Origin: a virus
Reading direction: 5' to 3' (one strand)
Length of the DNA: 54,421 bases
Virus record (IMG/VR): IMGVR_UViG_3300049737_000325
Coordinates: 1 to 54,421 of that record
Part shown: piece after piece, positions 1 through 9,391 of the stretch
Layout of the letters: each line of letters opens with the position of its first letter
Position numbering within the stretch: the first letter of the stretch is position 1
Position numbers and translations under genes: made by a program
The notes under the pieces: generated by a model
Told to the model about the DNA's origin: nothing
Database searches by the model: none
The model's input: only the letters and a program-made list of their open reading frames with translations

Positions 1-162
1 TCTGTTACTTAATTCTGATTTAATTAGATTTCTTATGAACCCGCTAACGGATATGGGACGAGTCTCATTATCCAAAGCGTCGTTCAGAATAATCCTGTTT
101 ACTTCCCTGACTTCCTCTTCGGTAAGCAGTACTTGTAATTTTTTTGTTAGTTTATCGCTCAT
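1..162 (-). CDS. Partial small protein, ribbon-helix-helix-like (3' end off window)
   Basis: The frame opens with ATG at 162 and stays open for 54 codons to the left edge, so the C-terminus lies outside the window. The visible product begins MSDKLTKKLQVLLTEEEV and continues with a helix and a turn around SVSGFIRNLIKSE. A short beta-like strand followed by two helices with SVSxFIRNLI is typical of ribbon-helix-helix DNA-binding proteins of phages and plasmids. That family call is inference from pattern only. It follows the gp19 terminator, so it is transcribed separately. Its promoter is not obvious; the leader is AT-rich. Confidence 0.5.
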   Translation of the reverse strand, partial: MSDKLTKKLQVLLTEEEVREVNRIILNDALDNETRPISVSGFIRNLIKSELSNR

Positions 163-204
163 AATCTCTTATTAACTGAATATTATATTATGTTTTTTAA
201 AGTT

Positions 205-237
205 AAAAAAAGAACGTGTTGTTTAGACACGTTCTTT
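205..237 (-). terminator. Rho-independent terminator after gp19
   Basis: An 11-bp perfect stem (209-219 with 227-237, arm AAAGAACGTGT) has a 7-nt loop and is followed on the minus strand by a U-run (205-210). It lies just past the gp19 stop codon and closes the gp17-gp18-gp19 tail region. Confidence 0.9.
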
Positions 238-254
238 ATACTTAATTTATTAAA

Positions 255-812
255 TTAGTTCAACTCTTCTGAAAAAGTATCACACTTCCAACCTACTTCT
301 AATGCTACTGCGTCAGCTGACTCGTAGTTAAGTTCACCAACAAGGTTTACACCTGAAGTGATGAAACAATCATCTAAAGTAATTTTTCTGTAAATATCAC
401 CTTCTCTGTTAAATTGTACAACAACTATTGTACCAACATAATTCTTTTTAAGACCCATTTCTCCAGTTTCTGGATTATATTGAGCTCTATACCATTGTCT
501 TAATGTTTTATACAAGTAAGCTTGGTTAGAATCATTTAAGTTAAGCGAGAAGCTAACTGTAATATCAATTGCAGTTGCACCAGGCATACCAGCGTAAGAT
601 CTATCGGAAAACTTATATTTTTGTCCGATTGCATCTACTGCAGGAGCCATAGTATCTAATCCACTGATTGAATTAACGTGTTGTAAAAGGAACTCTTGTC
701 CAGCAACTCCATCCGGTGGTAAAATTGTTACCTCGAATAGGTTAGCTTGAACGGGCTCGAAGTTTCTTCCCTTCTTGCTAGTTTGGTCCTCTGAATAATG
801 TGGTAAAGCCAT
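255..812 (-). CDS. 19: Tail tube protein gp19
   Basis: This 185-residue protein (T4 gp19 is 163) is the likely tail tube monomer, which stacks in hexameric rings inside the contractile sheath. It starts with the family-like segment FEVTILPPDG near residue 27 and has the alternating-strand composition of tube proteins, ending GWKCDTFSEELN. It lies directly downstream of the sheath gene gp18, the same order as T4 genes 18-19. A GATATATAA/TATAAATA late promoter lies 21 nt upstream, and a strong terminator follows. The identification rests on order, size and sequence style. Confidence 0.85.
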   Translation of the reverse strand: MALPHYSEDQTSKKGRNFEPVQANLFEVTILPPDGVAGQEFLLQHVNSISGLDTMAPAVDAIGQKYKFSDRSYAGMPGATAIDITVSFSLNLNDSNQAYLYKTLRQWYRAQYNPETGEMGLKKNYVGTIVVVQFNREGDIYRKITLDDCFITSGVNLVGELNYESADAVALEVGWKCDTFSEELN

Positions 813-833
813 ATCTTTAATTTCTTATTTTAT

Positions 834-842
834 TTATATATC
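834..842 (-). promoter_or_regulatory. Late promoter of gp19
   Basis: The minus strand reads GATATATAAATA here, which contains the exact T4 late-promoter octamer TATAAATA. It ends 21 nt before the gp19 ATG. Confidence 0.75.
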
Positions 843-851
843 GTTGTTTTC

Positions 852-3692
852 TTATGCAAAGTTACCCGTTGCGATTTCACCTGTATTTAATACTGTTACT
901 CTCGATACTAAGATTTCAAGACCTTTAACTGGTTCTACGAACGTATCTAAGATTCCCATGTTGTTATCGATAACCTCAGACGTGTTGTTTGAGCCATCCA
1001 TGATATTCTTATAGTCGTATACACCACCATCTTTCTTCACTGATTCCATAAAGTTATCAGCTAGAGTTTTGATCTCTAATCTAGTTTGAGCGCTATTGAA
1101 TTCAAATAGGTAGTTCTTAAGGATTTCTGCAAGACCGTCTTCAATGTAAATTAATACTTCTCTTACGTGAGCTGAAGATAATGCTGATTGAACTCCTTGT
1201 TGTGCAGTCTTGTTACCTTTAATAGTTAAACCTACGCCTCTTTCGAATACGATTGGGTTGTAACCAAATGGCTCAAGAATATCTCTATCATTCTTATCAA
1301 ATGAGAACTCTAAAGATTGTACTCCAGTACCACCTACAACTCCTCTTCTTGGACCTGCGATGATTGACCATGGTAATGCATCTAAATATTTGTCAATATA
1401 GTTGTTTGATACGTAAGCTGCTGGTGGAATTACTTTAGTTCTTCCATTCTCAATTACATTAAGACCAGGACCGTAGTAGAATGCGTAAGATGCACCTTCG
1501 TTGATCGATGGTAATGTGTAAAGAGATGTTGGATTAGTATCTAAGTTACCTCCTGTTGCAACGTGACGTACATTAAATCCGTAAGGAGCAAATGAGTCTT
1601 TAAACGTTGGGTTAGTTGCTGCTTTAAGTTCTTTCACCATTGGTGCGTTAAGAATTGCTGCTGCATTTTGTCTTTCTTTACATAAGAATGATAATTCTTC
1701 CTTATTTAAGATTGATCCGTTCTCTAAAGAACCAAATGTATCAACTACATATCTAAATGTAATGTTGTCTTTATCTACTAAAGCGTTACCTAAACCAGTA
1801 CCTGGCTTAATTGCTGCTAGTAATTCTGCAATTGTTTTTGCAGTTTGTGTTCCACCTTCTAATGGGAATGTCTTATAGAATCCAGAAGCGTCTTCGTATC
1901 TCTTAAGTGCGTAAGCTGGTCTTAAAGAAACTACTCTGTGAGTTTCAAATCTATAATAAGTTACATCATCTACAAATGTTTTAACGATTTTCTTAACTCT
2001 AGATAGTTTACCACCATCACCTGGTATATACATTCCTACTTTAATATCAGCGTTTAATACACCAACACCATTGTAAGAATAAGTAAAGCTACCTGCGCCA
2101 TTGTCATCCCAGTTCCAACCAGCACTTAGTGTAGGGAACATTTCTGCTCTATGGTTTGGAGATAATGTCCAAACATCAAAACTAGTATTGATTTTAGTTA
2201 TGTAGACACCTAATTCAACTGCTTGTGCATTTGCGTAGTCTGTACTAAATCCAATATTTCCAACTGGAGATATAGTTACAACACCAGTTACGTTATCAAC
2301 TTCAATGTTATTGATTGCTACATATTCACCTGCATTTTCAGATAGTAAGAATGCGTCTCCACCTGTTTGTAAATCACCATAATCAAATGGTCCAGCTGAA
2401 ATTACTAAGTTACCATCACCATCAACTATGATAGATACTGGGTTTTGCCATGTTGCAGAAACTCCAGTTTCGAATTTTTCATAAGATTTAGAGATATTAC
2501 CTAAAGCAGTAATAACTACATCACCACCTATATCTTCTATCTTATCGATTTTAACAAATTCTTTATCAACTAGTGCTTTTAAATATTTAGCATCAGTAAG
2601 TTCTGGGCTAAGTGCAGCTGCAGTAGCTGTTCCATCTTTAATAGTTAATACTGCACCATCAACAGAAACTATAGCACCGAATTGGGTTAAATCTATATTG
2701 TTGCTAGTTTTTTCTTGATTTACTTTATGTGATAATACTTCATAATCTTGGTAGATGTCAAAGTTATTACCGATTAAATCGATTTGTGGAAGTGCATCTT
2801 CTTGTACAGCACAGAATAAACCTGTTCTTCTAGCCTCCATATTAATTAGAGTTTCGATGTACATTTGATTACCTTCAGCATCAATAAATTCAGGGATTAA
2901 AGATAATCCATTATATTGTGCTAAAAGAGTTACTTCTCTTAATCCAGCGAATTTAGCAAATTGTGATTTTAATAAACCATCTTGATCAAAATAGTCTCCG
3001 TAGTTAGGATCATTGTTTAATTCAGTAGCGTCAAATTTACCTTTAAATACAAATACATCTACTAAGTAGTCTGATACGTATTCATCAGCTTCAACTCCTT
3101 CTGGAATGTTAGTTTCACCATACCACTCTCTTGCAGTTAATTCAAAACCTCTAGTATCAGCAGCTTGTCTGACGATAATTGTAATAGGATCTTGTTTAAT
3201 GTTTACGAAAGTGATTCCGTGGTTAGTATCTTCTGAAACAGCAGTTAATAACTTTTCATCAGAAGGATTCCAAAACTTATCAATATCAAATACATCGCTA
3301 AATTTCTTAGCTAATACATCAGATGCTTGAATAGTGTTAGCAGATAAACCTTCCGCAGAAGAGTTAGTTGCTGGAGAGAATACTGATACTTTATCAGCGT
3401 CATCATCAGCAGTTAAGTTTAATGCTAAAATTGGTCCTCTAGATAAAGCTTCAATAGCTGATCTGTGGAAGAACATGTTTTTCTTTTCTAGTGACTTATC
3501 AATACCACCGAAAACTTGTTTAAATTGTTCAACATCTTCTACTAATACTGGAGTATTGTAAGGACCTTTGTTAGATCTACCTACAACCAATCTAATAGTC
3601 TCAGCTGGGATGTTCACGGTTTGTGATTTGTCAAACTCTAAGCGATATACGCCTGAGCTTTTGAACTGTAGTAATTGAGGACTTAATGCCAT
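852..3692 (-). CDS. 18: Contractile tail sheath protein gp18
   Basis: This 946-residue sheath protein is clearly longer than T4 gp18 (659). The N-terminus (SPQLLQFKSSGVYRLEFDKS) and the 'RLVVGRSNKGPYNTPVLVED' segment near residues 34-53 match the conserved sheath start, and the C-terminal third carries the conserved core (PWSIIAGPRRGVV, LEPFGYNPIVFERGVGLTIKGNKTAQ within about 760-840). The extra length is in the middle (about residues 330-600), rich in Gly, Val and Asp, and is probably inserted surface domains. It sits between gp17 and gp19 as in T4 and has its own late promoter. The protein would polymerise around the gp19 tube and contract on infection. Confidence 0.93.
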   Translation of the reverse strand: MALSPQLLQFKSSGVYRLEFDKSQTVNIPAETIRLVVGRSNKGPYNTPVLVEDVEQFKQVFGGIDKSLEKKNMFFHRSAIEALSRGPILALNLTADDDADKVSVFSPATNSSAEGLSANTIQASDVLAKKFSDVFDIDKFWNPSDEKLLTAVSEDTNHGITFVNIKQDPITIIVRQAADTRGFELTAREWYGETNIPEGVEADEYVSDYLVDVFVFKGKFDATELNNDPNYGDYFDQDGLLKSQFAKFAGLREVTLLAQYNGLSLIPEFIDAEGNQMYIETLINMEARRTGLFCAVQEDALPQIDLIGNNFDIYQDYEVLSHKVNQEKTSNNIDLTQFGAIVSVDGAVLTIKDGTATAAALSPELTDAKYLKALVDKEFVKIDKIEDIGGDVVITALGNISKSYEKFETGVSATWQNPVSIIVDGDGNLVISAGPFDYGDLQTGGDAFLLSENAGEYVAINNIEVDNVTGVVTISPVGNIGFSTDYANAQAVELGVYITKINTSFDVWTLSPNHRAEMFPTLSAGWNWDDNGAGSFTYSYNGVGVLNADIKVGMYIPGDGGKLSRVKKIVKTFVDDVTYYRFETHRVVSLRPAYALKRYEDASGFYKTFPLEGGTQTAKTIAELLAAIKPGTGLGNALVDKDNITFRYVVDTFGSLENGSILNKEELSFLCKERQNAAAILNAPMVKELKAATNPTFKDSFAPYGFNVRHVATGGNLDTNPTSLYTLPSINEGASYAFYYGPGLNVIENGRTKVIPPAAYVSNNYIDKYLDALPWSIIAGPRRGVVGGTGVQSLEFSFDKNDRDILEPFGYNPIVFERGVGLTIKGNKTAQQGVQSALSSAHVREVLIYIEDGLAEILKNYLFEFNSAQTRLEIKTLADNFMESVKKDGGVYDYKNIMDGSNNTSEVIDNNMGILDTFVEPVKGLEILVSRVTVLNTGEIATGNFA

Positions 3693-3724
3693 AATCTTTT
3701 AGTTGTTATTTTTTAATTCTTTTA

Positions 3725-3733
3725 TTATATATC
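3725..3733 (-). promoter_or_regulatory. Late promoter of gp18
   Basis: Exact GATATATAA on the minus strand, 32 nt before the gp18 ATG, followed by an A-rich leader. Confidence 0.7.
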
Positions 3734-3750
3734 CTTGTCTTTTTGCAAAT

Positions 3751-5583
3751 TTATTTAAGTAGGTCATAAATATCATATTGTAAATCTCCTTGCTGGTCAC
3801 TGTCTTTAAATAAGATGCTTTCCATCTCGTCGTGAACCGCAGGATCTATGAAATCTAAGATCTCCTCAATGAAATCTGCATAATCCGTTGTATTAAAAAA
3901 TTCAGTCGCAGTAATACATGTCATAATAACATCATCGTTCCCCATTTGAGCGCCATAACTACCGTTTGGTAAAGTACCAAATAAGGATGCCTCAGTCACT
4001 GTAACTTCATCAGTTAAATCTATTCTATTTATCTTATACAATTTTGCAAAGTTCTGACAAAAGATAGCTTTATTGTCAGATTTTAGTTTTATTCCTGGTT
4101 TTATTGTCTTTGCGTCGTGTCTATGTCTGAATTTTACTATCATCTCATCGTCAAAATCATTTCTTTGTGGAAATATACTTCTTAGATACTGGAATAAAAC
4201 TGTACCATAAGTATTATACTCTACAATCATTTTTACGTTTTCAGAGTTAAAGACGTCTACTGCTAAAGTATAAAGTACTTTCGCAAAATCTTCGATGACA
4301 TGTTCATTAGATTTAAACCTAGCAACTTGTTCAAATTTAAAAAAGTCGTACATCGCACCAGGATTAATAACGTTCTTAATTTCTTCTGAATTCATCGGAG
4401 CGACTTTAAAAATATTAATAACGGAGGAATCACCACCATTACCTTCTGCAATATCTACTGAGAACAACCAAAAGTTTTCAGTATCTTTACAAGTATCAAT
4501 ATCAAAGTTTGGATCCCATTCTAAGAAGCCCTTTGTATCAATACTAATATAGTCGAATTCATTAAAGTCATGATAGACATAAGGCTTCATTCTCTTTCTC
4601 ATCTTCTTCATATCGACTGGGTCTAATAAGAGGTTGGATGAGGAAACGAATTCATTCCCATATTGTTTATTAAAGGCTTCAATCGAACCTAGGTTAGCAA
4701 GCTCTCTTTCATACCATGCCTCGTCTCTATCTGGATGTTGCCACCAATCTATTCTCGTTGCTAAGTATTCATTATCATTACGATCTGCCGCAGCATAGAT
4801 TTGATAGAACTTATTAAATCCGTTTGGTGTAGATGTAATTGTTATTCTTGAGACTTTCGATGAGGATAATGTAGGATATACATTCTCGTAGAAAGAATCA
4901 GCAATCGATGGATGGACGTGGGCAAACTCATCTAGGTATAGATTATGGATTGTAAAACCAATACCAGATTTTGCTGTGGTTGATTGTCCTATTAGTCGAC
5001 AACCATTATCACATCTCACATTCATGACATCATATTTAATAATACCAGGTTTCATAAAGAACGGTAGGTTCTCGATTACTGTTTTGGCTTTATCAATAAT
5101 TTCTTTTGTTGAATCAGATTTATTCGCAAGTAGCAAAGTATTCTTATCCATATTAAAGGTAACATACCATGCATTAAAAATAGATGCGGTAACTGTTTTA
5201 CCCATTTGTCGAGCAGCAAGAACAATATTAAATCTATCATTCTGGAAATTCCTCAACATATCCTTCTGGTAATCTCTCAACTTTACTTGTTGAATACCCT
5301 CATCGGTCATTACTACTGCATACTTCTCTGCAAAATAGACAATGTCCTTGGCACATCTAGCTAACTCGGTAATTTCCTCATCAGTATATTCAAATACAAT
5401 ATTACCCTTCTTTAGAAATTGTCTACCCTCGTAGAATGGTAACTTAATCTTAGGACGATAACCCTGGTCCATAGCCACTAACAGATCATCGATCTGTCGG
5501 GTAGACCATACAATCCTATCAGCAGAAGCATTAACTCCTTCTTCTTTTGGGATCCATTTATTATCTCCTATTCCGTCTGACAT
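3751..5583 (-). CDS. 17: Terminase large subunit gp17 (packaging ATPase and nuclease)
   Basis: This 610-residue protein matches T4 gp17 in length (610). The ATPase half has Walker A ARQMGKT (124-130), Walker B LYLDEF (215-220) and the coupling motif STPNG (251-255). The C-terminal RNase H-like nuclease half begins near FSVDIAEGNGG (about 375), with Asp in SVDIAEG as the likely first metal ligand and a late acidic motif at NDDVIMTC. It packs and cuts concatemeric DNA at the portal. The gp16-like gene lies immediately upstream (stop and start one base apart), so the two subunits are translationally close. It has no promoter of its own and is co-transcribed with gp16. Confidence 0.96.
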   Translation of the reverse strand: MSDGIGDNKWIPKEEGVNASADRIVWSTRQIDDLLVAMDQGYRPKIKLPFYEGRQFLKKGNIVFEYTDEEITELARCAKDIVYFAEKYAVVMTDEGIQQVKLRDYQKDMLRNFQNDRFNIVLAARQMGKTVTASIFNAWYVTFNMDKNTLLLANKSDSTKEIIDKAKTVIENLPFFMKPGIIKYDVMNVRCDNGCRLIGQSTTAKSGIGFTIHNLYLDEFAHVHPSIADSFYENVYPTLSSSKVSRITITSTPNGFNKFYQIYAAADRNDNEYLATRIDWWQHPDRDEAWYERELANLGSIEAFNKQYGNEFVSSSNLLLDPVDMKKMRKRMKPYVYHDFNEFDYISIDTKGFLEWDPNFDIDTCKDTENFWLFSVDIAEGNGGDSSVINIFKVAPMNSEEIKNVINPGAMYDFFKFEQVARFKSNEHVIEDFAKVLYTLAVDVFNSENVKMIVEYNTYGTVLFQYLRSIFPQRNDFDDEMIVKFRHRHDAKTIKPGIKLKSDNKAIFCQNFAKLYKINRIDLTDEVTVTEASLFGTLPNGSYGAQMGNDDVIMTCITATEFFNTTDYADFIEEILDFIDPAVHDEMESILFKDSDQQGDLQYDIYDLLK

Positions 5584-5584
5584 A

Positions 5585-6241
5585 TTATTCTTCTGTTGGT
5601 TCTACGTCTTCAATATCATCTTCTGACGCTCCGTGAATACCTGCTTGTATTGCAGCCATTAAGTCTTTTGTACCTCTTTGAATATTTTTATTACTAGAAT
5701 CTCCGCCAGCACCTTCAATTTCAGATTGATTTGCTCGTTGTTGATATATCTCAATATCTCTAGCAATTCTTTTTGTGCCCTCTTCTGCAGCCATTAAATA
5801 CATGGTCTGAGATTTAATAATATCTAACATTGACTTTTGTAAAGTTGCTAACACCTCAAACATTCTAGGTGCTAATTCACCAGAGTCAATTGTTTCTAGT
5901 AGAGTAGTTAGTGCTTTTTCACCTGCTTGTAACTGGTATATTAATGACGCCATTGTCATTTCATCCATTTGTTTTTTAGCAGCGATATATTCGTCTTTTT
6001 CAATAATATCTGCATCGAGATAAAACTTCATAAGACTGGTTATAGTCTTTTGTGCCTTCTTAGTTGCACCAGACTTTAATTCAGTATAATTAACCTGTGG
6101 CGCTAGGGCAGTAGGTTTAGCTTGAATTGGCAAATCTTTAGGATCGTTTTCAACATCAAGTGGACTATCTCCAATCAATGCATCTAATTCTAATCTAATA
6201 TCATCTGCTTGTTCAGCTATTGTCTTTTTCTTTTCACTCAT
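5585..6241 (-). CDS. 16: Terminase small subunit gp16
   Basis: This 218-residue, mainly helical and acidic protein lies just before gp17, as gene 16 does in T4 (164 residues). The central part (about 60-170) is predicted helix and coiled coil, with the run MKFYLDADIIEKDEYIAAKK resembling T4-type gp16. A long helix (MFEVLATLQKSMLDIIKSQ) probably oligomerises. N- and C-terminal tails are low-complexity and acidic. It would form the ring that stimulates the gp17 ATPase and regulates cutting. Called from position and helical layout. Confidence 0.75.
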   Translation of the reverse strand: MSEKKKTIAEQADDIRLELDALIGDSPLDVENDPKDLPIQAKPTALAPQVNYTELKSGATKKAQKTITSLMKFYLDADIIEKDEYIAAKKQMDEMTMASLIYQLQAGEKALTTLLETIDSGELAPRMFEVLATLQKSMLDIIKSQTMYLMAAEEGTKRIARDIEIYQQRANQSEIEGAGGDSSNKNIQRGTKDLMAAIQAGIHGASEDDIEDVEPTEE

Positions 6242-6257
6242 AATATTATATTATATA

Positions 6258-6266
6258 ATATATATC
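6258..6266 (-). promoter_or_regulatory. Probable late promoter of gp16-gp17
   Basis: GATATATAT on the minus strand (one mismatch to the nonamer), 16 nt before the gp16 ATG, in a very AT-rich gap of 68 nt. Confidence 0.5.
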
Positions 6267-6309
6267 TATGTTAGTTTGTGTAACAAATTTAATCTATTTG
6301 TGTTACAAA

Positions 6310-8256
6310 TTACCTATTTTGGTTATACTTTCTTAATTGTATCGAAGGAATTGCGTTATCAATAATATGTGTTAGTCTATTATCTCTAACAATATATTGC
6401 TGTAACATATTCGTGTGTTGGTCTTTACCGATAATCTTAGTGTACAATCTAATATTAGTCATTGCTAATTTACCTGGCATTAAAGCCCATTTCTGTGATG
6501 TTACCCAACCTTGACTAGTACTTAATTCAAAATTCTGGTCCATTACATTAATTAACGTATCTGAGACTGACATTGCAGTTAATGTATTACTCTTAGGATT
6601 TAATTGATATACATTAGCAGATGTATTTAAATATGTATTATTAAGGTTATAGATAACACCATACCATTCTCCATTTATTGGCTGTGTATCAAATGGATAT
6701 GTTAATGTAAGATCATTTATATAAGCCTTAACGTGTGTTTTATTTACAGTTAATTTAAGCCCTTTAGTTCCAGTCATTCCATCAAATAAAGTTTGCTCTG
6801 CAGAATCAGATGTAAAATTAGGTTTAAACCATGCAGAGAATGCAAGATTATCTTTTGTAGATAGTTGTGAGAATTTCTTATAGACTAAACACTCAATACC
6901 TAAATCTTTTACAGATTCTAGATCATAATTGTTTTTACTAATAATAGTCCATTTATTTCTTAACTCACCATCACTAATAACTAATCCATTGTGAATTCTT
7001 TCTCTAATACCATCACCAACTTCTGAGAACATTGTTTGATATTGTTCTGGTTTAGTTGATTGTCTGTACTCATCTTGAATTTCTTCTCCAAATACTTCTT
7101 CAACTCCAGTATAAAGATCGTCTAATGTTTGATCTATTGCAACTCCAGCTGCATCGTCTCCTACTATTGTAGAAGTTCTCTCTTCGTACTTCTTTAACAT
7201 TACTCTCCAGTAAGTCATAGACTGATTAAATTCATCAGCAAAACTAACTGAACTTACCTCGTACATTCTATTCATTATTGGAATGTACATATAATCTCTT
7301 GGTCTTGGAGCAATATTAGTACCGAATGCTTTTTCCATTTGACCTTTTGTAATATGAATTTCAAAATCTTCAAAGCCCATACCAAAAATATCGTATGTAA
7401 ACTCTCTAGTTGGCATTGCATTATCTGGAACGACAATTTTAAGATCTGACATATCCTTTACATTGTATAAAGAATACTCCATTAATACAACATCCTTAGA
7501 TCTCTTATCAGGTTCTACTCTAAAATACTTTGTATTATGTCCCCACATTTCTGAAGCCAATTCACTTATTTCAGAATAAATTGCAGTTGGTCTACTTAAA
7601 TTATATGGGTCATATATTGGATCTGAGCAATCAATTACAATATTAGTACATCCTGCAACATAAGGATCGTCACAATCTGTACATAATTGAGGACATGATT
7701 GAATAGTTCCTGCTTCTGTTTCTAATTCAAATGTAACTGATAAAAGACTAACTGTATGTAATAAAGATAGTCTATTTACTTCAGCTTTAACATCTATCCA
7801 CAATGGTTTTAATGGATCAAATTCTAAATTAGTAATAGCAACACCTAAAGGTTTTAATGGAGACATTTCACCACCATCACTGCCTACTGCATTTTGTGAC
7901 CATCTATATTCAAATGTAAAGTTATTATCAGTATCTGGGAATTCATACCATTTTGCTGCTTCTGCAGTAAATGTAGCATCTTCTACAGTAGTAATAGTAT
8001 TTGCTATAATTGTATCTACTGTAAAAGTTTGAGAACCTACGATAAACTGATCACCAGGAGTAAGAGTCCATGCAACGCCAGTACCAATAATAGTTTTAGA
8101 ACCTGCCGTTAATTGTACTGTTCCAATACTGGTTGGTGAATTAACACCATACAGAATAGACCAATTCAGAACCTTTTTTACGTCTAAGTAAGGTTCTTGT
8201 AATTTAGCGAAGAAATAGTCTCCGATTGCGCTTGCTGTAAAATTTGTTACTGCCAT
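6310..8256 (-). CDS. Neck-like structural protein (gp14-like core plus LamG-like domain)
   Basis: This 648-residue protein has its own late promoter and sits next to gp16. Residues about 1-170 are beta-rich and suggest Ig- or fibre-like folds. The middle (about 225-385) contains FEIHITKGQM and PRPRDYMYIPIMNRMYEV, closely resembling the conserved part of T4 gp14 neck proteins (PRxxDxIYxP followed by a Y/F-E-V strand). The last third (about 440-630) has AFSAWFKPN, DGMTGTKGLKLTV and NGEWYGVIYN, the pattern of a concanavalin/LamG carbohydrate-binding sandwich. A CxxC-type cysteine cluster (CPQLCTDCDDPYVAGC, about 187-202) could bind a metal. gp14 assignment is tentative; the LamG-like domain suggests surface exposure. 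Confidence 0.5.
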   Translation of the reverse strand: MAVTNFTASAIGDYFFAKLQEPYLDVKKVLNWSILYGVNSPTSIGTVQLTAGSKTIIGTGVAWTLTPGDQFIVGSQTFTVDTIIANTITTVEDATFTAEAAKWYEFPDTDNNFTFEYRWSQNAVGSDGGEMSPLKPLGVAITNLEFDPLKPLWIDVKAEVNRLSLLHTVSLLSVTFELETEAGTIQSCPQLCTDCDDPYVAGCTNIVIDCSDPIYDPYNLSRPTAIYSEISELASEMWGHNTKYFRVEPDKRSKDVVLMEYSLYNVKDMSDLKIVVPDNAMPTREFTYDIFGMGFEDFEIHITKGQMEKAFGTNIAPRPRDYMYIPIMNRMYEVSSVSFADEFNQSMTYWRVMLKKYEERTSTIVGDDAAGVAIDQTLDDLYTGVEEVFGEEIQDEYRQSTKPEQYQTMFSEVGDGIRERIHNGLVISDGELRNKWTIISKNNYDLESVKDLGIECLVYKKFSQLSTKDNLAFSAWFKPNFTSDSAEQTLFDGMTGTKGLKLTVNKTHVKAYINDLTLTYPFDTQPINGEWYGVIYNLNNTYLNTSANVYQLNPKSNTLTAMSVSDTLINVMDQNFELSTSQGWVTSQKWALMPGKLAMTNIRLYTKIIGKDQHTNMLQQYIVRDNRLTHIIDNAIPSIQLRKYNQNR

Positions 8257-8286
8257 TAATGAAAGAAGCTAGGCTTCTATTTTTTA

Positions 8287-8295
8287 TTATATATC
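8287..8295 (-). promoter_or_regulatory. Late promoter of the neck-like gene
   Basis: Exact GATATATAA on the minus strand, 30 nt before the ATG at 8256. It overlaps the stop codon of the gene upstream. Confidence 0.65.
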
Positions 8296-8937
8296 TGACT
8301 CCCAATCAGTGATTAAAAGCATTTCAGGATTATCTCCTTCATGATGCTCTAAAGCTTGTATAAATGTATTAGTTACTGCCAATACTTCGACTGTATTATT
8401 TTCAGCCTGGAATAGATCTAAAGAGCTTAAAAAATCTCTTAATTTAAATATTTTAAACTTTTCATATTCTTTAAAGAGGCCTGCTTTTATTAAAATAGAA
8501 TTAGCCAACTTAAGTTCATGTTGTTCATTAAACATATCGAACATTCTCATAGAGCCTCTTAGTGTTTTAATATCGTATTTAATAGTTTTTACCTGATCTA
8601 CTTTTACAATTCTATTATAGCTAGAGTTTGCATTAAGATTTACTCTAATAAATGATAGGTTTGGCATTGATTGAAAGATCTGCCATATAAAATAAATTGA
8701 AGTAGCTTCTTTATGAATATTAATATCGCTTACTGTACGAAATCTGTTAACCTCATTTGAAAACTTTTTATTTAAATATTGTTCCATACGATCTTTGCTA
8801 ACTAAAAAACTAAAAGAAGTCATAGATCTGGAGTTGGTATCTCTACTGATAATACCCCATAACTTTAAATCTATAGAATTATACTTGTATAAAGTAATAT
8901 CTATAATCTCTGTAAAAATATCATTTGCCTGTTGCAT
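8287..8937 (-). CDS. Unknown protein, 216 aa
   Basis: I do not recognise this protein. It is soluble, mixed alpha/beta and slightly basic in the middle (RIVKVDQVKTIKYDIKTLRG), with no membrane segment or signal peptide. Its start overlaps the end of the gp62-like gene by 17 nt, so it is probably translated from the same message as RNase H, the 53-aa gene and gp62. That context favours a DNA-metabolism or regulatory role over a virion role, but this is inference only. Confidence 0.6.
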   Translation of the reverse strand: MQQANDIFTEIIDITLYKYNSIDLKLWGIISRDTNSRSMTSFSFLVSKDRMEQYLNKKFSNEVNRFRTVSDINIHKEATSIYFIWQIFQSMPNLSFIRVNLNANSSYNRIVKVDQVKTIKYDIKTLRGSMRMFDMFNEQHELKLANSILIKAGLFKEYEKFKIFKLRDFLSSLDLFQAENNTVEVLAVTNTFIQALEHHEGDNPEMLLITDWESDI

Positions 8938-9355
8938 ATACCTCTATCTGTTCTTCAATTTTTTTTAAATCTGCGTATAGAGAATCCTTAGCGAATACTT
9001 TTAATTCGTTAAACTCTCTATTGCCGATCTCATTTTTATTCATATAAATCTCTACAGCTCTTTCGCTTGGATTATATTTATCTGGCGTATTTTTCTTAGC
9101 TTTTTTAGTCTTAGTATAAAACCACCGTGGAACAGATTGAAATCTAGAGGCAACTACTGACCAGCATTCTACCACATTACCACCATTTATGCCATTAACA
9201 TTAAACATCTGTGCATTTGCAGGATATTTAATTGACATAAAACGATTTATCATAAAGTGGTGTCGCCTTTTAGTATGTTGTTTTATTTTCTTATATTGTT
9301 GTGGCTTTGTAAACATTATTTTTACAAAGTCAAACAGTTTAGTATCGTCTAGCAT
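8921..9355 (-). CDS. 62: Probable clamp loader small subunit gp62
   Basis: The 144-residue product contains FMINRFMSIKYPANAQMFN (about 34-52), then W...VPRWFYTKTKK (about 66-85) and a final helical part with ERAVEIYMNK. This follows the pattern of T4-type and cyanophage gp62 (V/M-INR-x-L/M-S, A-x-x-M/F-N, a basic W-K segment, then helices with YYxxSxxKA). gp62 pairs with gp44 to load the gp45 clamp. In T4 gene 62 directly follows 44; here RNase H and a 53-aa gene intervene on the same strand. Called from motif spacing by eye; the protein is shorter than T4 gp62 (187). Confidence 0.55.
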   Translation of the reverse strand: MLDDTKLFDFVKIMFTKPQQYKKIKQHTKRRHHFMINRFMSIKYPANAQMFNVNGINGGNVVECWSVVASRFQSVPRWFYTKTKKAKKNTPDKYNPSERAVEIYMNKNEIGNREFNELKVFAKDSLYADLKKIEEQIEVYATGK

Positions 9356-9374
9356 GTTAGTTATATGTTCTTAA

Positions 9375-9391
9375 AGGGTAAAGTTTACCCT
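9375..9391 (-). terminator. Possible weak terminator or hairpin
   Basis: A near-perfect palindrome AGGGTAAA-n-TTTACCCT overlaps the stop codon of the 53-aa gene and is followed on the minus strand by TTTAAG. It is short, so it may only slow transcription before gp62. Confidence 0.35.
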
